Assembly: GCF_019703515.2 (NCBI RefSeq)
Contig: NC_059382.1
Span: 16,471,001-16,535,000, forward strand
DNA from: Myxocyprinus asiaticus
Taxonomy: Eukaryota > Chordata > Actinopteri > Cypriniformes > Catostomidae
Direction: 5' to 3'
DNA: 64,000 nt
In this document: positions 34,974 through 46,254 of the stretch, one piece after another
How the letters are laid out: every line of letters begins with the position of its first letter
Position numbering within the stretch: position 1 is the first letter of the stretch
Translations under genes and position numbers: made by a program
Notes under the pieces: model-generated
What the model saw: the letters and a program-made list of their open reading frames with translations, nothing else
The model's database searches: none
What the model was told of the DNA's origin: nothing

Positions 34974-35139
34974 GGTAGTCAGCATCTTTACTCGCTGAGC
35001 TACCCAGGCCCCCTGATGCAACAGTTTTAGTTAATTTTCACCTTTGCAGTTTAAACCATAATTGTCACATACTTTAACAGTACATCTTGAATTGTTCGTT
35101 TTTATTATGAAAACATTAATAAATCAAGTTTCAACAAGA

Positions 35140-35184
35140 AACTATCTATCTGTCCGTCCATCCGTCCGTCTGTCCATCTGTCTT
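35140..35184. repeat. Tetranucleotide microsatellite
   Basis: Runs of 'tctg / tccg / tcca' tetramers ('ctatctatctgtccgtccat'). Confidence 0.8.
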
Positions 35185-35325
35185 ACTGTAAGTTCTGTAC
35201 ATTTTTCAGGCCAGGATTTGTCAACATTAAAGTTTGTCTTAACAAACTTTACCTATCTAGTTTTTACTTACTACTACACTCTAACTTTACCCCAAGCAAT
35301 GAAAATAAATTGTAAACAGAAAATT

Positions 35326-35614
35326 GTAATGTCACCATTTACTTTCATTGTATGGAAAAGAGCATGCAAGAAATAAAAAAGGAGATTTTAGGTAGAATTT
35401 TAGGGATTGACAGCCTCAGTAATCATTCAATTGCATTGCATCTTTTTTCAAAGTAATGAAAGATAATGGTGACTGAGAATGAACATTCTGCCTAACATCT
35501 CCTTTTGCGTTCCATGCGTTCCAAAAAAATCATAACGGTTTGTCACAACATGAGGGTGAGTAAATTATTACAGTCAATTATGAGTTTTCATTTTTGAGTG
35601 AACTATGCCTTTAA
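35326..35614. repeat. TTAA-flanked MITE, family B, truncated copy
   Basis: Holds the family centre ('aggagattttaggtagaatt', 'cctaacatctccttttg') and the right end ('atgagggtgagtaaatta', 'tgagtgaactatgcct' + TTAA). The left end is missing. Confidence 0.7.
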
Positions 35615-36976
35615 ATTACTTCTTTATGTTGGTAATTTTTACATGGTCAAGATTCTTAGTATACCCAAAGCTGAAATCATGCAGAGACCATTTTTACACT
35701 GAGCACTGTCTCTACATGTTTATTGGTCATTGCTCCTGGAAGTGCCACTATTGATGAACTTCATATCATCATGTGCCCTTCTGTAATTACTACAGTGATT
35801 CAGAGGGTTAATATATTAAGTTCATTTATCATTTAATAATATAAATGGCAGTACTGCACTGTAAAATATACCGTTTTAAACTGTAAAATGTACAGGTATT
35901 TCTGTAAAGTTGTTTACATTTTTACTGGATTTTTTACATAATTATTCTGGCAACCACAGCTGCAAGTTTTGTTTTTTGTTTTTTGTCCTATTAGCCACAA
36001 TTAGCACATTCACCCTTGCTGCTTTGGATTCACGTCCACTTCTCAGAAAATAAACACAGGCGGAAAAAATTTGAATAAACCTGTTCTTCGCCTAAGATTC
36101 TGCCTTTAGTTCTGCCAGTTGTGTGTGCTTTGTCGCTCTCTCTCCTGCGTGATCTCTCTCGGGGGCCAAATCTTAATGGGGAGAAAAAGCCGGTTTTGGC
36201 ATGCTGCGCTGCACTAATGCTGGCCCAGACATTTGAATTCAGAAGCAGTGCCAGTCAGAATGGTGCAATGGAGAGCAATAGATGGAATCAGATTTAAGCC
36301 TCTCATCCACTTGCCCAACAAACTGCCACACCATAAGGCATTCTGGGCTGGCAGAGTACAATTGGGCTGCCAGGCTAATGCAGTTTCTCATTATCAAGTT
36401 ACTTTAAGAAGAGGGAGGCTCGCTGTATTACACAAGCAATGCTCACACTTACTGCAGAGTGTTTAATTCTCTTCTGCAGGGAGAGCTGGTCAATACACTA
36501 GTATCTATTCCTCCATTTCTCATTCACTCCATCTATTTGTCTTATATTGGAAAAAGGAATATCAGGTGACAGCATTAGCTTGAATTACGAAGTGCACCAC
36601 TGGCATTGCAATAGAGCCTAATTTAGAGACCCGTGTTTCATCTCACTACTCCTTAAAATGTGAGATTAACTCAACTGTCAGCACCTTTAAAATCTGTGAT
36701 TATGTGATCTCCCTTCACATTTGTTGAAAACAGTGGCTGCAGTAAGAATCCTCCCCTTACCAGTCCTTAAAATCTTAAAAGTTTATTATATGAAGTTTTA
36801 CCCTCCCTCCAGTATAGTTGACATATCTCTCATCTGAATGCTCTCCGTTCCAATGAAATCACAAAATAAATTGCATCCAAATCCGGCAGTTACTGATACA
36901 CATCTACTGATAAACAGAAGAAGTTTTAATATATAATTATTTTTAAAAAATGTGTCAGTCTCACAACCTCTCACAC
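35615..36976. other. No supported gene; non-repetitive block near 36190-36470
   Basis: The stretch 36190-36470 is of even composition and free of repeat words. ORF 36233-36466 inside it shows no domain. It might be conserved non-coding DNA. Confidence 0.4.
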
Positions 36977-37363
36977 TTAAAGGGATATTTCACCCCAAAA
37001 TGAAAAGACTGTACTCATTTTGTGCTAAAATCTGCATGACTTTCTTTCTTCCATGGAACATAAGAGATGTCTGAAAAATTTTTCAATCTCAGTCACCATT
37101 CACTTTCACTGTATGGAGAAGAAAAATGAAAGTGAATCGTGACTGAGGCAGTCAGTCCCTAACATTGTGTTATTTTTTGGCGCTCAACATCCGCCCATGC
37201 CTTCTTCACCTGCCGAATTTCACCATTCTAAAGTATGTGTGACCATGTTTTCATATCTCCTTTTGTGTTCCACAGAACAAAGAAAGTCACACAGGTTTGG
37301 AACTATATGAGGGTGCATAAATGCAGAAATAATTGCAATTTTTGGGTAAACAATCCCTTTAAG
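36977..37363. repeat. TTAA-flanked MITE, family B, full length
   Basis: Left end TTAA + 'agggatatttcaccccaaaa', right end 'tttgggtaaacaatccct' + TTAA. The inner arms 'gactttctttcttccatgga' and 'tccacagaacaaagaaagtc' are also complementary, so the whole element folds into a hairpin. The pattern resembles fold-back elements described from zebrafish (Angel-type), though the name is not verified here. Confidence 0.8.
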
Positions 37364-38204
37364 CCAATAAACATTCCTCTAAGCCATATCACCTCACCCG
37401 CCGAACCCACTAAGACTGAAATCCTAGAACAGAGGAAAAACTAGAGTGGAAGTAATCAACTCCTCAGCTCTTGTCTCTTCAGGTCCTCGAGAACACAAGA
37501 CAAGAAGGACAGTAGGACGTCTTTGAGTCCATCAAGAATGGGCTTAATTCGACAGCCTGTCTGCCTTTGTCAATCTGAAATGACGATCATTAATGTCTCT
37601 GTCTTGCTCACCATGCTCCACTGAGGATCTGGTGATTACAGACTCTATGATGAGAGACACAGCGGCAGTGGACATGCTTGTTTTATCTTCTAATAAGCGC
37701 TGCTGATGAAACCCTGCACAGAGCAGAGCTGCAACACAATACTTAGAGAAGAACCAAAGGGGACAGCCACTGGCCTCCTGGGGTCATTTAATGGCCTATG
37801 CTGGGTGAACAGACGAAGTGTATAAAATGTAATAATGGGTTCCAGCTACTAAAATTCTACCTGATGTTTAAATAATTTATTCGACAACCTAAAGCATTCT
37901 GCTACTCTCTGCATATAAAAAATGCTGGTGTTCTACCGCAGGCTTCCTGGTGCAGATGCAATGCTGGAAGACTCTTTCAAGATCAATTAAAAACAGGCAT
38001 CACAGCAGAGAGCTTGTAATAATCATCATATTGGTTTTCAAGCCATTTCCCTCAAGCCCAGACCAATGAGTAGATACAGATGCCTAGAGAAATCAAGAGC
38101 TGGATACAAAACAGCTGTTGATAAGGAATAGAGCATCAAAAAACACTGGCCTTAGAGGTCCAGTTTTGACCTAACAGTAGAGGGCTGCAAGTTGACACCC
38201 AGCC
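37364..38204. other. No supported gene
   Basis: No motif-bearing ORF or clear repeat. Confidence 0.5.
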
Positions 38205-38275
38205 TAAGATGGTTTGCTGGCCATTCAGTCTGGTCAGGCTGGCTGTTTGCTGGATAAGAAGGGTTTTAAAGGAAC
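38205..38275. repeat. CTGGT-rich repeat, part 1 of a copy split by a MITE
   Basis: 'ggtttgctggccattcagtc' and 'tggtcaggctggctgtttgc' lead directly into the TTAA of a family A MITE. The copy resumes at 39324. Confidence 0.6.
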
Positions 38276-38355
38276 GTTCCAGGTTCAATACAAGTTGAAC
38301 TCAATCGAGAGCATTTGTGGCATAATGTTGATTACCACAAAAATTATTTCGACTC

Positions 38356-38394
<39 letters not shown>

Positions 38395-39323
38395 AAGCAA
38401 AACTCGGGGGTCTGGGTAGCTCAGCAAGTAAAGACGCTGACTACCACACCTAGAGTCACAAGTCCAGGACGTGCAGAGTGACTCCAGTCAGGCTTCCTAA
38501 GCAACCAATTGGCCCGGTTGCTAGGGTGGGTAGAGTCACGTTGGGTTAACCTCCTCGTGGTCGCTATAATGTGGTTCTCGCTCTCGGTGGGGCACGCGGT
38601 GAGTTGTACGTGAATGCCACGGAGAATAGCATGAGCCACCACACGCGTTACATCTCCGCATGATAAAATGCACAGATTGACGGTCTCAGACGCAAAGGCA
38701 ACTGAGATTCGTCCTCCACCACCCAGATTGAGGTGAGTCACTACGCCACCACGAGGACTTTGTGCACATTGGGAATTGGGCATTCCAAATTGGGGAGAAA
38801 AGGGGAGAGAGAAAAAAAAGAAGCAAAACTCACTGTTACAGTAAGACTATGGGCTAGTTCATAAACATCTAAATATACATGGTTTCAAAAGTATTGCCAA
38901 AAGATGTAAACATTATACATGTTAAAACATTATTTTAGTGTGATAAAACTGCTTACTAACCACATCTTTGTAAAGTTATATTGAATTTTGCAACTTTACT
39001 GTTATGACGACACAACGCTGGTAAACCCTGTAATCTGGTAAACACTGTAATGCTAGTAAATCCCTAATTTTATCAAATTATGTTAACGTGTATATATATA
39101 TTGTGGCTATACTTTTGAAAAACAGTGCTTATTTTAATGTTTATGGACTGGCCCCATTCAGTACCATTGCAAGTGCCTTCCTGTAACCAAAGGAAGACCA
39201 GTCGTATTTTATTTTTTTATAAAAGAGGGACGAGTCAAAATTACAGTATTTTTTGTGATAACATTATGCCACAAATGCTGTTGATTGATCTTAAATTGTA
39301 TTAGACATGGAACATTTCTTTAG
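38276..39323. repeat. TTAA-flanked MITE, family A, carrying a SINE
   Basis: Left end TTAA + 'aggaacgttccaggttcaat', right end 'agacatggaacatttct' + TTAG. The two halves are inverted copies, as in 41461-41965. The left half is interrupted by a SINE (38406-38820) and contains an (AT)n run at 38362-38389. Confidence 0.75.
38406..38820 (+). mobile_element. tRNA-derived SINE, complete copy
   Basis: The tRNA-like head includes 'gggtagctcagcaagtaaag' (A-box-like) and a decayed B box near 'cacaagtccagg'. The body ends in 'gggaattgggcattccaaat', 'tggggagaaaagggg' and an A-rich tail. Flanking target duplications are identical: 'aagcaaaactc' at 38395-38405 and 38821-38831. It belongs to the same family as 32817-35012 and 55606-55850. 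Confidence 0.88.
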
Positions 39324-39492
39324 ACACTTGTCAGCTGGTCAAGCCAGGAGACCAGTTAAACTAGCTGAGCACTAGTTTAGCCAAGTTGGTAAACCAACTT
39401 AAACCAGCTAAAACCAGCAAGGGAGACCAGCCTAAAATAGCTAAGATCAACAAACCAGCTTAGGCTATCTTCAACTAGTCTTTTGAGCAGGG
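39324..39492. repeat. CTGGT-rich repeat, part 2 of the split copy
   Basis: 'tcagctggtcaagccagg', 'ttaaaccagctaaaaccagc' and 'accagcttaggct', ending at 'gagcaggg'. Confidence 0.65.
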
Positions 39493-41440
39493 CAGTACCT
39501 ATACGGTTTCATTCAGCATTGCACCTGCACAGCATCAAGAATTCACAGATAGCTCTCTCAGGGTCTGTTGGTATTGCAGAAAATAGTGTTGCTGTGGTTT
39601 CGCAGGTCTTGCAGGGGGCTGTGTGAGTGAAGGCTGCACAAGCCACGATGGTTTTGTGGAGCAGCAGTCCTCTCCCCAGAGGCCTTGTGGTGTGAGCAGC
39701 AAGTACAGTGTTAATTGAGAGTGAGCGCACATAGCTGTTGCTCAGCAGGTGTGATAAAGAGAGAAGCCCATTGGAAGATGGATGATCCTGTAGTTCACAT
39801 CTCAGGTTTGTTTTTAAAGTCTTGAAATGGAGACAGCTATGGAGTCCTGGGAAAAATACATCTCTTCCTTGATATTTTGTCAATGCTGAATTGGACTCCA
39901 AAGTACATCCTTTACAGAGAACATGTCAGAAATACATTAGAGGTCTGTATGCTGGCAATTAATTTTGGGCTTGTCAATTTTTGAACTGCTTCCAATAGAA
40001 TGAAAAACAAGTATTTTACTGAAGACAAATTTATTTTTAAATCACTTTTTAATTGATGTCCCATATACTTTACAAGATTTAAGATATATCTTGCTTTTCC
40101 CAAATGATTTCAAATGAATACATGACTACCATCCACAAATGTCCCTAAAAGCCTTGGCCATAAAATAGGATACAGCTCCTCTGAGGTGCTCCAACAATAA
40201 TCCACTACTAAATTAACTATTAAATGCAATCAAAGATTATTAAATCAATTTCCAAACTCAGAGTGTGCAAATGTACTTTCAACAAACCACTTGGTTCTGT
40301 AATAAGATGGACGTATCTGCATGTGAAATCAGATAATTACTGGAGAATGGAGTGGCCTTGCTTTAATTAATGCACAGCTAGAACACGCCCCGGCTGATGG
40401 GGGAGGTGGCTGCTGAGGTCAGGTTGCGTAGCCTTAGCGGTTAAACGTGTCTGACCCCACGCTGCTCACAGCGCAGGTGACATTATCAGCAACCTAATTG
40501 GAAGCAAGATTTGATCTATTCTGAGGATTAATTCAGAGCCATATTACAGCTTGTCAAACAACAGGCTATTTTCAATTAATGCTAAATTAATCCTTGATGG
40601 TGGAACCATGTGTTTTAGCAATGTGAGCATGGCATTTTTCTGATGTCACATTTGTAGTTTGGACTACAAAAGGGAAGTAATTATTTCACAACAGCAGTTC
40701 CTGACAGAGAGGAAGCGAAAAACAAGATGGCCTGATGCTATTCTGAAGTGCAAAGTTTATGGCAGTAGATAACAGCACGACAGCGACATTATTTAGCATT
40801 GCAGGGGGGAAATGATCACATTAAAGCTGCGTTGTGCGAGCAGCCTCAATCCATTGAGCATTTTGTGAATAAAAACCAGCCATGTGGTCTGAAATTATTA
40901 AATGCTATGTAATAAAATGTTAAAATAGATCTGATGGTGAATTCTTACAGTAAGATAATGTTTCTGTCACAGAGATGCTCGGCAACAGTAAAAATGTAAT
41001 TATTCTCTGGGATGCTAGAAAAGCACACAAAGGTAAATAGTTGCACTGGAAAGGAAGGGCTGTGGGGTTTCTTCCATCAAAATCTTCTTGCCTCTGTTTC
41101 AGCTTTGCATCTCACTCTTTCTCTGTTCCTCTCTCTCTATCTATCTATCTCTCTCTCTCTCAGTGTTCCCTCGTGTGGTTCCTCTGGAAGCTGGGTGGGT
41201 TATTAATAGCAGGGCAATGCAGGGAAACTTGGCCAGGCTCAGCGTGGCTCTGAAGCAGACACTGTGAAGCTTATTGCAGTATAGTCCTACAGCTCAAGCA
41301 TCTTGCATTCCTTAGGGCTGTGCTGTGTTGTGCTCTTACAAGACTACAGGCTACCCCATTAAAGTTGCTCTTGCCAGTGGGTGTTCATATAGCAACATGC
41401 ACCAGTCTATATCGACCTTGGGCACACTGACATCCAAGAA
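39493..41440. other. No supported gene; possible conserved non-coding block
   Basis: About 40300-40640 is free of repeat words and rich in TAAT-type homeodomain-like motifs ('tttaattaatgcacagct', 'ttcaattaatgctaaatta'), as many vertebrate enhancers are. This is suggestive only. A CT/ATCT tract lies at 41125-41162. Confidence 0.4.
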
Positions 41441-42172
41441 CCCCGCTGAAAAAAAGCGTATTAAATGAATATTCTGGGTTCAATACAAGTTAAGATCAAT
41501 CATCTTCATTTGATGCATAATGTTGATTAGCATTCAAATTGATTTCGACTTGTCCCTCCTTTTCTTTAAAAAAGCAAAAATCTGGGTTACAATGAGGCAC
41601 TTACAATGGAAGTGAATAAGGCCAGTCCATAAATGTTAAAATACTCGCCGTTTCATTGTAAACAATATGAGTGTTAACATGATTTGCTTGCAAACCTTTT
41701 CTTTGTAAAGTTATATCCCATTTTACAACTTCGTTGCCATAACGACATAACACTGTAAACCCTAAAACAACCCTAAAAACAACGTTTTAAACAACTTTAC
41801 CTAATACAGCCCCATTCACTTCCATTCCTCACTGTAACCTCAATTTTTACTTATTTTTATGGGGGGGAATAGAAATTAGAAATTATTTTTTTATTGTAAT
41901 TAACATTACGCCACAAATGCTGTTGATTGAGCTTAACTTGTATTGAACCCAGAATATTCCTTTAAACCAGCCTCTGATGGTTTGCTGTTCTTAGCTGGTC
42001 TCACAGCCTGGCCAAACTGGTCTGTTTGCTGCTTTAAGGGGTGTTTGGGACATTCCGTTAGTCAGGCTGAGTGACAAGGTGGCAGATGAACTAAAAAAAG
42101 CTGAGCACCAGCTTGAACCAGCTAAGACCAGCAAACCAGCTAATGCTGGTTTAAGACGTTTCTTTCAGCAGG
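41441..42172. repeat. CTGGT-rich repeat with a family A MITE inside
   Basis: 'cccgctgaaaaaaagcgta' (41442-41460) and 'accagcctctgatggtttgc' (from 41966) are the two sides of one CTGGT-type repeat that ends 'ctttcagcaggg' at 42172. The outer ends are themselves inverted ('ccc-gctgaaa' / 'tttcagcaggg'). The MITE at 41461-41965 occupies its TTAA. Confidence 0.7.
41461..41965. repeat. TTAA-flanked MITE, family A, reference copy
   Basis: Left: TTAA + 'atgaatattctgggttcaat'. Right: 'attgaacccagaatattcct' + TTAA. The two halves are reverse complements over most of their length (for example 'caatacaagttaa' against 'ttaacttgtattg'). It is a 505-bp fold-back with no ORF. Confidence 0.85.
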
Positions 42173-42687
42173 GAAAGCACTGTTTCACATTTTAAATCCT
42201 AAACAGATTAAACATATATGTCAACAAATCTACATTATCAAATCTGTTATTATTCTAATCGGAGTTACTGGCTCATTTGATCTATTTGAGATTAAACCTC
42301 ATCTCCATTAGTGACATAAGGATGTAATTTACTAAGAGGCTGAGCAATTACATTCAGTGTAAGACTGTTTTAGCAAGCGATTATAATTGCCTGTGCTAAG
42401 AGGTTATCGTGTCGGGGCAGGCATTGTGTAGCTTACTCTGGTACTAATATTTAGGGGGTTTACTTAAAGTACATGTTGGGGTTGAGAAAAAAAGTGGCAC
42501 TCTGAATAGACCCTGCCAGGGCCCTGTGATCAGCCCACTGTAAGCATTGCAAGGTGACCCGGCTTGCGTTTGTGATTCAATAATTTGGGGAACGGATCAA
42601 GTACTTGGTGCCTGGAATGTTGCAGCTTAAAATTAATTGGTTTTTATCAACTACTTTCAGCTCTTTCGAATTTTCAAACACAGCTGT

Positions 42688-42743
<56 letters not shown>

Positions 42744-43643
42744 GAGGGGAGGGGTAGGAAGGTGTAATTTTTCTTCCACTTGGTGTCACAGGTGAGGAGT
42801 GGGAATGCTGGGTAGAATAATGAGGCCACATGGGCTGAGCAAAAATAAGAGAGGATAATTTCTTGCAGGGTTTTATTACTGAAATGCATCTGGGGTTACA
42901 GAGTTCTGCAAAGTCTTAGAAATATATAAATGAGTAGGGGAGTATAAAATGTCAGCTGGCACAAGACACAAAGTGCTCAGTCATTGATCAGGTAGGCTGA
43001 CAGATTAGCACAAGAACAGCTGCTTGATTAAATGCCAGCAGCACCTCACTGTCTCTTACACAAACATTCACATCCTGTGATTCACAAAAATCTTGTGACT
43101 GTCAAACACAGATTTCCATGCTACTATACCCATGCATTGCTCTCCATTGTTTTGACACTGTTCTGAGGTAAACACAATCAATGAATGATACTATAACAAA
43201 TGCCATAGAAAGTGGCAATGGTGATTTACAATCCACTCATTGTCTAATAGTCATTAAAAGGTGAGATTTCTGTTCTTCATCTGAGGTCAAGCAGTGCAAT
43301 AATTTCTCTATCTTTGTGTGTTGATTGCTGCTGATTGCAGAATTAATATCTGTTGCGAATCAAAGGCTACGACGGGTCTCACCCCACAACTCAAGACTCT
43401 CCCTGTCATGACTAGAGGAGAGGCTTCATACTCTCAATAAAAGGGTATGTTGGGAAAATTGCCTTTGGTGATTGAGGCGAATAATTTTTAATACCTTGCA
43501 AGTATCAAACAAACAGATGAAAAGAGCATTTCAAATAATAACTTGCAGTGTTTGAAGTGCATGCTTTAATTACCTGTGATTTCATTCTTTCTCCGCTCCC
43601 GTGCCCCTCTCTCCTCTACTGTAGCTATGTTTGGAACATTGTG
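42173..43643. other. No supported gene; GA microsatellite
   Basis: (GA)n at 42690-42740 explains the Ser/Leu-rich ORFs on the minus strand. The rest is unassigned. Confidence 0.5.
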
Positions 43644-43700
43644 CTGGTTCCTAGCTGGTCCAGGCTGGTAATTGTGTGGTCCAAGCTGGCAATGTAAGGG
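43644..43700. repeat. CTGGT-rich repeat fragment
   Basis: 'ggttcctagctggtccaggc' and 'tggtccaagctggcaatg'. Confidence 0.5.
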
Positions 43701-44417
43701 GCCGTTCACACAGAATGCATTTTTGCATCCTTCCCCACTGTTTTTCAATTGTTTTCCTATATAATCATGCATTGGATGGACATCTTTGACCCTTGTGTCA
43801 CATCTCACTGTTTTTCAGCATCTCATGCAAGAGTAGCGCATTTTTAGACAGCATGTCATGTTACAAAGAACAAACTTTTAAAAATGTGTTTTGAGACACC
43901 TGTGTTATGTTTTTTTATCAGCCACACTAATGTTGGCAATAGCGCCCCTTGCAGCAATGCTGAGAATGCGTATACCCGTCTTGAGTTTTGAAATCCGGTC
44001 TAACACATTTTGGGCCACATTTATTAAAAAGTGCCTGCGTTCACGTACTTGTGTAGAGTATCTTTTGGCCTATAATGTCACTTCTTTGGGCACATAGCTA
44101 TATGAGCGAGCTGAGGCAATAATCAAATGCGATAGAAAGTCTGATTCATTCTAGTAAATGGGTTCATCCTAAACCATCTTCTCTCTCTCATTTCATTCAA
44201 GTGAATCCTTTATTTTTTCAGATGATACATATAAATGAACATACCAAAATAAAAAAAAATAAAAAACTATTCACCAATTTGAGTGAACCAATTATAGAGA
44301 AATATTTAGTTAAATGTTGCTGTTCATTACATTTTTTTTGTTGTTGTTGTTGTTGTTGCATTTATATGCAGTATGTATACGATATATTAGTCTTTAAAAT
44401 AAAATGTTTACATTATT
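43701..44417. other. No supported gene; TTG microsatellite at 44338-44358
   Basis: Short motif-free ORFs only. Confidence 0.5.
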
Positions 44418-44663
44418 GGTAACACTTTACAATAAGGTTCCATTTGTTAACATTAGTTAACAACATTAGTTAACGTGAACTAACAATGAACAACACTTAT
44501 TAAGCATTTATTAATCTTAGTTAATGTTAGTTGCAACATATAGTGATACATGTTTAAAAAAAAAAAGTTGTACTTGTTAACATTAGTTAATGCACTATGA
44601 ACCAACATGAACTAACAATTAACAATAATATTTTTATTAACTAACATGAACAAAGACTAATAA

Positions 44664-44733
<70 letters not shown>

Positions 44734-44825
44734 TATATACTGTATATATATTGTTAATTGTTTGTTCATGATACCTAATGCATTAACTAATGTTAACAAA
44801 TTGAACCTTATTGTAAAGTGTTACC
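44418..44825. repeat. Fold-back element with 'ggtaacactttacaataagg' ends
   Basis: The right end, 'accttattgtaaagtgttacc', is the complement of the left. The interior carries many 'gttaacattagttaa' units and an (AT)n run at about 44669-44750. It is a 408-bp non-autonomous DNA element that is very common in teleosts. Confidence 0.82.
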
Positions 44826-44954
44826 AAATGATTTGTTAATGCTGTCACCCTTATTGACATTGTTCATTCAAAAATCCTCATTGATTTTGTGCAAAAACAT
44901 TTAGTCTTGAATAAATTATAAATGATATCATCAGATACAGTAGTTATTTATTTA

Positions 44955-45009
44955 TAAGCAGCTTGGACCAGCTAGAAACAAGCTAACCTGTTCCAAAACA
45001 TTTACCAGC
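44955..45009. repeat. CTGGT-rich repeat interrupted by a MITE
   Basis: 'cagcttggaccagctagaaa' and 'catttaccagc' run up to TTAA. 'gctggattttt' resumes at 45309. Confidence 0.6.
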
Positions 45010-45308
45010 TTAAAGAAATAGCTCACCCAAAAATTAAAAGTCTGTCATCATTCACTCTCATCATTAACCATCATGTTGTTCCAAACTTGTATGACTTTGG
45101 TTCTTTCACTGTACATAAAAGGAGATATTAGGCAGAGTGTCAGCCTCAGTCAGTCTTCACTTTTATTGTATGACAAAAAAAGATGCAATGAAAAGACTAA
45201 CATCCTGCCTAACATCCATGGAAGTATGAAAGTCATTTGGGTCTGCAACAACATGAGGGTGAGTAAATGTTGACAGAATTGTCATTTTTGGATGAACTTT
45301 CCCTTTAA
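45010..45308. repeat. TTAA-flanked MITE, family B
   Basis: Left TTAA (45010-45013) + 'agaaatagctcacccaaaa', right 'tttttggatgaactttccct' + TTAA (45305-45308). The centre has paired 'aggagatattaggcaga' and 'cctgcctaacatcc' words. It is a 299-bp hairpin. Confidence 0.85.
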
Positions 45309-46254
45309 GCTGGATTTTTCAAAAGGGTCTCTCTCTTTCCCTCACCCTCACTCTCTTTCATTCTATCTGTTTCCTCCTGCCTCACTCTTTTCCCATTCCA
45401 CCCACACTTTCACTTCTCAGAAAATCACCCTCCGGTGTGTGTATGTTGTTGTTGGTGTGTGTGTGTGTGTGTGTGTATGTTCTTTGCGTGAACCTTTTTC
45501 TCATCACCTTGGCTCCACATTGCCAGCCCCTCCTGTTTTTATCATGATTGCGGGCAGCACGTACATCCTTTCGCCGCTGTGCACCTCAAAAAATCCATTA
45601 CTCTGGATCAGGAAGCAGAGGTCCGTGCATTCAGGGCCCACGCCTGGTGCCCTGAAGCTTACAGTAGGGAGGGAATGGATTTCTATGCATACTGTTTCTC
45701 CAGCATTTCAGAGCAAAGCATTGGGCGACTACAACCTCACATGTGTGCAGCATGTCTGTGCATGGTTCACTGGGCGAGTAGCTTTTTCATTCAATGCCAC
45801 AGTGTGTGTATCGTTACAAAAGACATGTGCATGTACCCCCATGACATAGACCTGATTAGACAAAAGAAGCACACACTCCAGCTGCATGTCTCACTCCTGG
45901 AGTATGTAACATGCATTCTCAGTTTTTTCTTAAATGTACCCAGCTGATGTGGAGTGTAGCCTAGCTGCACTCACCCACCAACCAACCCAACCCAACCCAA
46001 CCCAACCCAACAACCAATCAAACATATGCACCATAACACATACAGTACACATTTCTTGACAGTACGCCTATTATTTACTTCCAGCCAACTAGGATATCAA
46101 ATGGCACACCTACAGACTGCCTACATAGTCCCATTCACTGACAGTCTGATGCGCAATGTTGAAATCGCCAGGTCAGATCTGACTGGCTGGCTGATACGCA
46201 ACTTTCGTGAGTCAGAGTGTACAGGTTTGTATCGGTCTGCTGGAAACAAAAGCA
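45309..46254. other. No supported gene; TG and CCCAA repeats
   Basis: A (TG)n run lies near 45455-45475 and a (CCCAA)n run at about 45983-46010. Two overlapping plus-strand ORFs, 45292-45849 (185 codons) and 45579-45947 (122 codons), lack any recognisable domain. The longer one starts in a MITE end and crosses the TG repeat, so I do not call it a gene. Confidence 0.5.

Larger units (their letters stand above)
32817..35012 (-). mobile_element. tRNA-derived SINE, split by an LTR element
   Basis: On the minus strand the SINE starts at about 35012 with a tRNA-like head containing an A-box-like 'gtagctcagcgagtaaagat'. It is interrupted at 34974/33197, then continues through a B-box-like 'cgagttcgaatccagggcgt' to 'ggaattgggcattccaaatt', ending in a T/A-rich tail at 32817. 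The target duplication 'tgatgcaacagtttt' is present on both sides (32802-32816 and 35013-35027). Removing the LTR element leaves one continuous SINE matching the copy at 38406-38820. Such SINEs are copied by LINE machinery and encode no protein. Confidence 0.88.

Noticed and set aside
38406..38480. A tRNA gene
   Set aside because: The A and B boxes are part of a SINE: long non-tRNA body, A-rich tail and flanking target duplications. The B box is decayed.
42577..42889. Ser/Leu-rich minus-strand ORFs
   Set aside because: Products of the (GA)n microsatellite.
45292..45849. 185-codon plus-strand ORF as a possible gene
   Set aside because: It starts in a MITE end, crosses a TG microsatellite and has no recognisable domain. 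An overlapping ORF in another frame is almost as long.
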